In this document: piece by piece, positions 58,736 through 64,000 of the stretch
How the letters are laid out: each line of letters starts with the position of its first letter
How positions within the stretch are numbered: the first letter of the stretch is position 1
Assembly (NCBI RefSeq): GCF_012272835.1
Contig: NZ_JAAWWK010000002.1
Coordinates: forward strand, 835,451-899,450
Direction of reading: 5' to 3'
Origin: Spongiibacter thalassae
Lineage (GTDB): Bacteria; Pseudomonadota; Gammaproteobacteria; Pseudomonadales; Spongiibacteraceae
DNA: 64,000 bases
The notes under the pieces: model-generated
Seen by the model: only the letters and a program-made list of their open reading frames with translations
Databases searched by the model: none
What the model was told of the DNA's origin: nothing
Position numbers and translations under genes: made by a program

Positions 58736-60624
58736 TGGGATACACGGTCGAGAGCTGGAACAGCGTCACGCTCGCGCTGCGCGACGGCCCGTTTGTGGTG
58801 CCGGCCGACCCGACCACAGTCGACCTGGATTTCATCGATGCCGTCACTTATCCGCCGCTTCCCTGGGCGAGCCCCAGTATCTGGCAGGCCATCTCGGCAC
58901 CATTGCTCAAAGCATCGGACGACGATGGTGCTACAGCAATGCCGCTGACCAGGGCGGAGGCTGCGGATACCTCTACGCGCGTCGAGTGGGGTATCGCCGG
59001 CGCCAGTTTCGCCGACGTCGCGGCCTCGTTCGGCAAGCCGTCAGTCCAAGACGTGCCGCTGTTGCTTCCTTGGGCTGGAGCTTTCGCCCTTGCCGCACCT
59101 TATCAATCGCCATGGGGCAAGCCCGTCAACGTCGACAGCCAGGCAGCCCCTCTATGGGAAGCCGCTACGCCCAAGGACCGATGGGGGTACAGTGCGGCAT
59201 GGGTGACCAGTACGTCTGCCGATCAAGTGCAGGGCGCCGGATGGCATACCGTCAACCTGCTCGGCGAGATCTACGACGACGATGCACTGCGCGATGCGCG
59301 GCTCAATACCGACACCGCCCTCGCCATCACGCTCGACTTTAAAGAGGGGTCTTACAAGCCACCGAAGGCAACGCTGATCGCGCTTGAGCTTGCTTACACG
59401 CCACCGATTCGCCCCATTGTGCCGCACGACGTCGCCACCCATCTGACGGCACGCCAGGCCTCTCCCCATGATGACCAGCGTCGCATTCCCTGGGGAGACG
59501 GTGACACCCTATGGCGAAACGTCAATCTACCGTACCCAGTGGAACCGAACCTTCCGCCACCCCCGGCGCCGGGAATCCCCCCTGAAATCAAATTGGTATA
59601 TCAGCAGATGAATACGCTACAGATCACCGACATCGCTACGGGAACGCCGCTGGACATCCGCGATGTGACCCTGAGCCTGGACATCGACTCGCTAAGCTGG
59701 AAGTTTACCGGCACGGTTTATGGCCAGGGCACCCTGGATCTCGTCAAGCCGGACAGCCAGGGAATGAAGGAAATCAGCGTCACAATTAATGGCCATGGCT
59801 GGCTATTTATGATCGACCGCTACACCAGTGACGAGCGATTCCCAACCAAAAAGTTTCAGCTCAGCGGGCTAAGCCGAACGCAATACATGAGCGCGCCCTT
59901 CGCGCCCACGCGGTCGTACACCAACACCAGCGCAACCACGGCCGCACAGGCAGCAGCGCAGGAACTCAGCAATACCGGCTTTACACTCAACTGGCCGACA
60001 AGCGGCGATACTGCTCTGCCAGACTGGCCGATCCCTGCAGGAGCCCTTAGCTACCGCGAAAGCAGCCCGGCCCAGGTCATCGCCAAGATCGTCACCGCCG
60101 CCGGCGGCGTCATGGTGCCCAGTCGCAATGCCGATAGCTGGGATATTCAGCCCCGCTACAAAACACCACCGTGGCAGTGGGCAAGCGTTACCCCTGACGC
60201 GATTATTTACGTCGGTATGTTGCGATCCCGCTCTGGCCAGTACGAGCCTGGTCAGCAGTACGACGCGTGCTATGTGAGCGGGATCAACGTCGGTGAAGCC
60301 GTCGATGTGCACCGAGCAGGAAGCGGCGGCCTGAATCCGATGCCGGACGTCTACGACGACCTGATTACCGACGCCCAGGCAGCCATCAGTCGCGGCAAAG
60401 CGGAGCTTTCCGGGGCGGGCAGCAAAGTCATCGAGACGCTATCGACAATAATCCCGGAGAACGCCGGGGCGCCAGGCATACTGACACCGGGGCAGATCGC
60501 CAAGATCACGCACGACGATCCAGCCGATGATTACTTCGGGCTGGTAGTATCGAACCACATCGCCGTTCAGCGAGCGGGGGCGGCGGAAATTTATCAGTCG
60601 GTTACCCTGGAGCGCAGCGCATGA
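58735..60624 (+). CDS. Tail hub/baseplate-like protein (629 aa)
   Basis: ATG overlaps the previous stop (TAATG). The N-terminal 270 residues are beta-rich and Pro-rich (VEPNLPPPPAPGIPPEIKLV follows), and residues 285-620 resemble a gpD/gp27-type hub: DIATGTPLDIRDVTLSLDID, SVTINGHGWLFMIDRYTSDE, SYRESSPAQVIAKIVTAAGG and DARYxTPPW-like strands. It probably forms the central tail tip complex with the small gene downstream. Confidence 0.75.
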   Translation: MGYTVESWNSVTLALRDGPFVVPADPTTVDLDFIDAVTYPPLPWASPSIWQAISAPLLKASDDDGATAMPLTRAEAADTSTRVEWGIAGASFADVAASFGKPSVQDVPLLLPWAGAFALAAPYQSPWGKPVNVDSQAAPLWEAATPKDRWGYSAAWVTSTSADQVQGAGWHTVNLLGEIYDDDALRDARLNTDTALAITLDFKEGSYKPPKATLIALELAYTPPIRPIVPHDVATHLTARQASPHDDQRRIPWGDGDTLWRNVNLPYPVEPNLPPPPAPGIPPEIKLVYQQMNTLQITDIATGTPLDIRDVTLSLDIDSLSWKFTGTVYGQGTLDLVKPDSQGMKEISVTINGHGWLFMIDRYTSDERFPTKKFQLSGLSRTQYMSAPFAPTRSYTNTSATTAAQAAAQELSNTGFTLNWPTSGDTALPDWPIPAGALSYRESSPAQVIAKIVTAAGGVMVPSRNADSWDIQPRYKTPPWQWASVTPDAIIYVGMLRSRSGQYEPGQQYDACYVSGINVGEAVDVHRAGSGGLNPMPDVYDDLITDAQAAISRGKAELSGAGSKVIETLSTIIPENAGAPGILTPGQIAKITHDDPADDYFGLVVSNHIAVQRAGAAEIYQSVTLERSA

Positions 60625-60854
60625 AATCACGCAACCCCTGGATAAACTTCCAGCGCCTCCTGCAGGGTGAGGGCCGCAGCGTTGTCACTGTGCAAAGCAA
60701 CAACGATGACGGAACGAGCACGGTCACTACACGGGGCGGTACCGAAATCAAAGTGAAAGGCGAGCAAATCGCTCCGACCAAAAAGGCGGTCATCGAGGGC
60801 GGGGAATTGAAATATGAGGTGCCCAGCTTGCCAACGTCGGTGGTTGAGGTCTGA
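60621..60854 (+). CDS. 77-aa protein closing the tail operon
   Basis: Overlaps the hub gene by 4 bp. OB-fold-like small beta protein (GRSVVTVQSNNDDGTSTVTT, GTEIKVKGEQIAPTKKAVIE), reminiscent of spike or plug partners of tail hubs. It ends the late operon; function inferred from context. Confidence 0.65.
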   Translation: MKSRNPWINFQRLLQGEGRSVVTVQSNNDDGTSTVTTRGGTEIKVKGEQIAPTKKAVIEGGELKYEVPSLPTSVVEV

Positions 60855-60874
60855 TAAAGGCGCACGCTGCCGAG

Positions 60875-61051
60875 TCAATCCTCGTCTAAAAATTCCACGG
60901 TAGGAAGAGGTAGCGAGCGACTGGTGGTAGATTCAAAACGACTGATTTGAGAGATGTCGAATACCGCCCGACCATCCTCAGCTTCGAGAAGCCGGATCAG
61001 TGTGCTCCCGTCCTCCCAAACTACATCACCGCTATTGGTTTCAACTTTCAT
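60875..61051 (-). CDS. 58-aa minus-strand protein near attR
   Basis: ATG 61051 with GGAGG 8 nt upstream. An acidic small protein (KVETNSGDVVWEDGSTLIRL, LEAEDGRAVFDISQISRFES) of unknown family. It runs against the tail operon in the last phage segment, typical of a lysogenically expressed small gene. Confidence 0.65.
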   Translation of the reverse strand: MKVETNSGDVVWEDGSTLIRLLEAEDGRAVFDISQISRFESTTSRSLPLPTVEFLDED

Positions 61052-61178
61052 GCATAGTCCTCCATGACTGCTTTGACTATTTATAAGAGGAAACTATGGG
61101 GGTGTAAAGAGGTGGCGCTATTCGGTTCTTGCTGTGGCTGGTCTAGATAGGACTGGGGCGGCCTCTAGGATGATAAAT

Positions 61179-61197
61179 TTATCCCAATTTTATCCCG
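61179..61197. promoter_or_regulatory. Putative integrase arm-type site, right
   Basis: Second copy of the 19-mer TTTATCCCAATTTTATCCC, 48 bp from the attR core, in the same orientation as the copy next to attL. Confidence 0.6.
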
Positions 61198-61213
61198 AAG
61201 CGCTATCTTGAAA

Positions 61214-61241
61214 TAAAAAAAGCCCTGAAAATCAGGGCTTT
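61214..61241 (-). terminator. Phage-supplied terminator of tRNA-Ser
   Basis: On the minus strand a 10-bp stem (AAAGCCCTGA / TCAGGGCTTT, 3-nt loop) followed by a T-run begins 5 bp after the tRNA 3' end. It replaces the original terminator now 44 kb away. Confidence 0.85.
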
Positions 61242-61244
61242 AAT

Positions 61245-61273
61245 ATGGCGGTGAGGGAGGGATTCGAACCCTC
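61245..61273. repeat. attR core (29 bp)
   Basis: Identical to 17238-17266 and forms the T-arm and acceptor 3' end of the intact tRNA-Ser. Confidence 0.93.
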
Positions 61274-61333
61274 GATACGTTGCCGTATACACACTTTCCA
61301 GGCGTGCTCCTTCAGCCACTCGGACACCTCACC
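61246..61333 (-). tRNA. tRNA-Ser(GGA)
   Basis: Folds as a class II tRNA: acceptor GGTGAGG pairs with CCTCACC, discriminator G and encoded CCA, anticodon loop CTGGAAA with anticodon GGA (codons UCC, UCU), a long variable arm (TATACGGCAACGTAT region) and the T-loop TTCGAAT. Nearly identical to the E. coli tRNA-Ser(GGA). The prophage uses its 3' 28 bases as attachment core and leaves the gene whole. Confidence 0.97.
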
Positions 61334-61416
61334 AAAACTGTCAGTACGAGATTAGATAGTTTAACGAGTGTCAGATCGCACATCTGCATACTCGAATGTG
61401 AGTGCTGCGCACTCAG
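61320..61416. repeat. Direct repeat of the tRNA-Ser 5' end and upstream region, copy 1
   Basis: 97 bp identical to 61507-61603. Includes the first 13-14 bases of the tRNA and its upstream control region, so this is the copy attached to the working gene. Confidence 0.93.
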
Positions 61417-61519
61417 TCCTTCAGCCATTGACTCGCTCCTGACGGAGCTCGGGGCTACGCCCCGTTGGTGCAGAGCCCCAACGTCCAAAATCGCGACGCG
61501 ATTTTGTCGGACACCTCAC
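61416..61519 (-). pseudogene. Disrupted tRNA-Ser 5' fragment
   Basis: The D-arm sequence TCCTTCAGCCA (61418-61428) and the 5'-end sequence CGGACACCTCACC (61508-61520), contiguous in the intact tRNA, are here separated by about 80 bp of foreign sequence. That insert holds GGGGCTACGCCCC and the 19-bp palindrome AAAATCGCGACGCGATTTT (61487-61505). It looks like the remnant of a second tandem tRNA-Ser or an older insertion scar. Confidence 0.55.
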
Positions 61520-61603
61520 CAAAACTGTCAGTACGAGATTAGATAGTTTAACGAGTGTCAGATCGCACATCTGCATACTCGAATGTGAGTGCTGCGCACT
61601 CAG
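61507..61603. repeat. Direct repeat of the tRNA-Ser upstream region, copy 2
   Basis: Perfect 97-bp copy, offset by 187 bp from copy 1. Confidence 0.93.
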
Positions 61604-61914
61604 CTCTTCAATTCAGGTGGTGAAAACACCGCAGGTTTATGCGATATCCCCCTGATTTGAGGGCGGCTACTCTAAGGTATTTCGCTGCGGTTGGCAATCG
61701 ACATTTCCAATTTATCTGCGGGCTTGGCTTCTTATGGTGCGCTTTGCTGGCGATGCGTCAAGGTGGTGCGCGTTGCTGGTGCCGGGGCGATGGTGGGTGT
61801 CAATATCCTGTGTTTTGCGGGTGGTGTTGGTGGAATGTTTTTTGCTGGCTAGTGCATATCGTTGGCGTTATGCGCGGTTTTTGCACCAACACATGACATT
61901 GGAAGGTATGGTAT
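61604..61914. other. Gene-free stretch
   Basis: An open frame at 61639-61896 would encode a Cys/Trp-rich low-quality product without a ribosome-binding site; I see no supportable gene here. Confidence 0.4.
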
Positions 61915-62265
61915 ATGGTCTACTCCGCAGAAATGGTGACCCGTCTACAAAAGTTGAGATCACGTGTTTTTGCTGAATTTGGCGTGAAGATCAGGTTGGC
62001 TGATCCGGCGCTGCTGGACGAGCTTGCGCAGTTGGGGCCTCGCAGTCGCGATCGCTTCACCCGCAGTACTATTGAGGAGTTGATGGCGCTGGCTGGTCGA
62101 GTGTATTCCGCTGAGCCTGCTGCAACCCATCAATCCGGACAGTCGACTGAGCTTATATATCGGGGCAATAAAATCAGCCGAACGAATGCGGAGGATACGC
62201 CGGCACCGCCGCCGGAGCGTCGGGCGACGAAGCAGATGTATCGAGGGCAGGTGGTGTATAAGTAG
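61915..62265 (+). CDS. Hypothetical protein (116 aa)
   Basis: ATG with GGAAGG about 8 nt upstream. The first 55 residues are helical (MVTRLQKLRSRVFAEFGVKI, ADPALLDELAQLG) and the rest is polar with the repeated pattern LIYRGNKI and QMYRGQVVYK, each Tyr-Arg-Gly. No known function; a terminator hairpin follows 38 bp after the stop. Confidence 0.65.
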   Translation: MVYSAEMVTRLQKLRSRVFAEFGVKIRLADPALLDELAQLGPRSRDRFTRSTIEELMALAGRVYSAEPAATHQSGQSTELIYRGNKISRTNAEDTPAPPPERRATKQMYRGQVVYK

Positions 62266-62302
62266 GTCTGTTCGGGCCGTGTTCGCTGATACCAGGTATA
62301 CC

Positions 62303-62341
62303 AACCAAAATGGCCGGGACAATGTCCCGGCCATTTTGGTT
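62303..62341. terminator. Strong bidirectional terminator hairpin
   Basis: Perfect 18-bp stem (AACCAAAATGGCCGGGAC with its complement, loop AAT) between the convergent 61915 and amidase genes. Confidence 0.85.
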
Positions 62342-62374
62342 GTGGATGAGTGGTTTGGGTAATGAACCAGGCCC

Positions 62375-64000
62375 TTACAGCCCGGTAATGTCTCTGAGTG
62401 CTTGTTCATACGCTTCAACGGGCAGCGATTCAGGTGCAGCGCTGGTGGCATCCATGATTGCCTGCTGTACGCGTGCATTAAAGCCGGCAATGGTTTCCTC
62501 ACCGCTGAGTGGGGAAGGCGTGAGTAAGGGGGGCGCGCGGTGCAATGTGGCCTGTTCGTAGTCGTAGGCGATGCCAAGACCGGTGCCTTCATCAAATTGG
62601 CGCACGAAGATTTCCATGCCCCTGGGGACGCCGACATCTTCATCAAAGCCGACCGGCACGACGATGGAACCCATTTGGGTGGAGGAACCGAAGTCGCAGG
62701 TGCGTCCGCCGGTGGGGCCGGGGCTGAGTAGCAGGGCGTCCAGACGTACTTGCTCCCCGTTGTCGTCGACTACCGGCTCGCCGTTTTCGTCCACCAGGGC
62801 GTCCATCGTCCGGGTAGTGTAATCCCGAACATCAACTATAGCTTGCAACTGTTCGTCGGTGGGCGCCAGGTTGGGATCGTCGGCGGCGACCAGGGCAAAC
62901 AGGGCCGCGGTGCGCGGGCCAACACGCCCGGTTTCGACAATACCCTGAATATCGGTGCAGTTGGCTCGGCCGTGGGCGACGTTGTCGCGATCACCGCTGA
63001 GGTCTATTGCTGTGCTGCTGACACAGGCTCTCGGGCTGTTGCCGCCTTCGGCCTCGAAGGTGGTGAAGTACTCGTTCATATCGTAGTGCCGCGAGCCGCC
63101 GCCAGTGCTGGCAAAGTCGGGAAGGTAGACATCGTAGATGTTGGCGCCCATCGACCGCAGTTTTTCAACGGCGGCGTCGATCAAGGCCCCTTGGGAGCCG
63201 GTGCCCGCAGGGCTGGTGTTGCTGCCCAATTCCCGAATGACTCCGAGGTTTTTACCCGTCACGCCGTGAAGGTCGCGGTCCAGATACTGGGTGTAGGTCG
63301 TGGGGCGCAGCTCGGCGGGATACCAGAGGGTTTTCGGGTCGCGGGGGTCTACCCCGGACATGGCGTCGAGCATCAGTGCGGCGTCTTTTACCGTGCGGGT
63401 CATCGGTCCGCCGGTGTCCCGGGCATGGGTGAGGGGGAAGATGCCGTGCTGTGAAATCACCCCGAGACTGGGCCGAATACCGACCAGGCCGTTGACTGAG
63501 GAGGGGTGTCGAATCGATTGGCAGGTATCGCTGCCAGTGCCGCCGAGCGCGAAGTTCGCAGCGATGGATGCGCCGGTGCCCGATGAGGAGCCAGCGGGGC
63601 TTTCGGCGGTGTTATACGGGTTGCTCACCTGTATCGCTCGGTTGGAGAATCCCGTGGTAAAAAACGCGAACTCGTCCTGATTGGCTTTGCCAAGAATCAA
63701 CGCGCCAGCCTCCCGCAGCCCGGCTACAGAGTTTGCATCCACCCCGGCCTGGTGACCGAGCATACTGTACGACCCCTGGGTACTGGGGTAGTCAAAGGTG
63801 TCGTAGTTGTCTTTAAGTAATACCGGCATGCAGTGCAGATAACGCTCGCCAACACCGCCGTCGCGGGCATAGAGCGCGTCGAGGGCTTGTGCCTGGGCGA
63901 CGGCGAGGGGGTTGATGGCCAGCACGCCGCGTATTGGTAAACCGCCGCTTTGCTGGGGCGCGTCATTGTAGGTGTAGATGCGCTCGATATACATCGTCGT
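62375..64000 (-). CDS. Amidase-signature family hydrolase (5' end outside window)
   Basis: Frame stays open to the window edge, so the start lies beyond 64000; numbering here is from the Met at 63994. The amidase signature is present: Lys61 in MPVLLKDNYDT, the Ser of SPAGSSSGTGASIAANF near 136-138 and the nucleophile Ser160 in GTGSDTCQSIRHPSS. The usual Gly-Gly-Ser is Cys-Gln-Ser here. Such enzymes hydrolyse amides (amidases, glutamyl-tRNA amidotransferase A-like). A C-terminal region of about 100 residues with VDENGEPVVDDNGEQVRLDA extends past the core; substrate unknown. Confidence 0.88.
   Translation of the reverse strand, partial: TTMYIERIYTYNDAPQQSGGLPIRGVLAINPLAVAQAQALDALYARDGGVGERYLHCMPVLLKDNYDTFDYPSTQGSYSMLGHQAGVDANSVAGLREAGALILGKANQDEFAFFTTGFSNRAIQVSNPYNTAESPAGSSSGTGASIAANFALGGTGSDTCQSIRHPSSVNGLVGIRPSLGVISQHGIFPLTHARDTGGPMTRTVKDAALMLDAMSGVDPRDPKTLWYPAELRPTTYTQYLDRDLHGVTGKNLGVIRELGSNTSPAGTGSQGALIDAAVEKLRSMGANIYDVYLPDFASTGGGSRHYDMNEYFTTFEAEGGNSPRACVSSTAIDLSGDRDNVAHGRANCTDIQGIVETGRVGPRTAALFALVAADDPNLAPTDEQLQAIVDVRDYTTRTMDALVDENGEPVVDDNGEQVRLDALLLSPGPTGGRTCDFGSSTQMGSIVVPVGFDEDVGVPRGMEIFVRQFDEGTGLGIAYDYEQATLHRAPPLLTPSPLSGEETIAGFNARVQQAIMDATSAAPESLPVEAYEQALRDITGL

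Larger units (their letters stand above)
17238..61273. mobile_element. Prophage, complete-looking temperate tailed phage (about 44 kb)
   Basis: Bounded by 29-bp direct repeats (17238-17266 and 61245-61273) that are the 3' part of tRNA-Ser(GGA). Contains all expected modules: integrase and excisionase at the attL end, early-left operon, immunity region with operators, replication genes, lysis, terminase, gpW-like joiner, portal, protease-capsid fusion, connectors, tail tube, tape measure, distal tail and tip proteins. I see no disrupted essential gene. No sheath, baseplate-wedge or contractile genes are seen, so a siphovirus-type long flexible tail is most likely. Confidence 0.95.

Noticed and set aside
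17238-61273. Alternative reading as an integrative conjugative element or transposable Mu-like phage
   Set aside because: No relaxase, type IV secretion or transposase genes are seen; there is a tyrosine integrase with tRNA att sites and a full head-tail gene set.
61639-61896. 85-aa open frame downstream of the tRNA-Ser
   Set aside because: No ribosome-binding site and an odd Cys/Trp/Gly-rich composition; more likely non-coding.
62750-63454. 234-aa plus-strand frame inside the amidase gene
   Set aside because: Antisense to a strongly supported amidase with catalytic residues.

Overview
The window is a piece of a gammaproteobacterial chromosome carrying one complete-looking temperate tailed phage in the prophage state. 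The rnhA-dnaQ-fimL-sohB neighbourhood resembles the pseudomonad arrangement, and the tRNA-Ser(GGA) is almost the textbook gammaproteobacterial one. I infer a free-living, probably marine relative of the Pseudomonadales/Cellvibrionales; this is from gene order and protein character only.

Chromosome, left side (1-17237). A 5'-truncated methyltransferase is followed by rnhA, dnaQ, fimL, a two-helix membrane protein, sohB and a lone GspG-like pseudopilin, all on the plus strand. Facing them is a tightly packed minus-strand operon (14515 to 6123): three exported TPR proteins, a small exported protein, one ExbB/TolQ-type and two ExbD/TolR-type subunits, and an AgmX/PglI C-terminal-domain protein. 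This looks like a proton-driven trans-envelope machine with the same 1 TolQ + 2 TolR make-up as the AglRQS gliding motor. A VOC-fold protein and a PD-(D/E)XK-like protein lie next to the phage junction.

Prophage (17238-61273). It is bounded by a 29-bp direct repeat of the 3' end of tRNA-Ser(GGA), which it regenerates on the right side together with a phage-supplied terminator. The layout is lambda-like. An early-left operon on the minus strand runs from a clear promoter/operator (pL, 29326-29366) through an RdgC-FtsK-gamma fusion, HNH, Gp37/Gp68-family, Arr-like and Ntn-hydrolase-like genes, a run of small cassette-like genes, then xis and int. The immunity region holds a higBA-type module, BRCT and lipoprotein cargo genes, a CI-like repressor, three 24-bp-spaced operators and a Cro-like gene. 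A rightward operon carries an O-like replication initiator with internal iterons, a DUF3310 protein, a RuvC-like resolvase and a possible late regulator. After brnTA come lysis, packaging/head and long non-contractile-type tail genes.

The most striking feature is at 19.9-23.5 kb. Ten imperfect hairpin spacers with integron attC-like ends separate small genes. For nine genes the 7-10 bases at the start of the unit are the reverse complement of the bases at its own end, the signature of integron gene cassettes. No IntI-type integrase is visible, and the units would be transcribed from phage pL. Nearly identical genes carry different spacers and different genes carry nearly identical spacers, so genes and spacers appear to reassort.

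Right flank (61274-64000). The intact tRNA-Ser is followed by a 97-bp perfect repeat of its upstream region with a disrupted tRNA 5' fragment, then a small unknown gene, a strong terminator hairpin and a truncated amidase-family gene running off the window.
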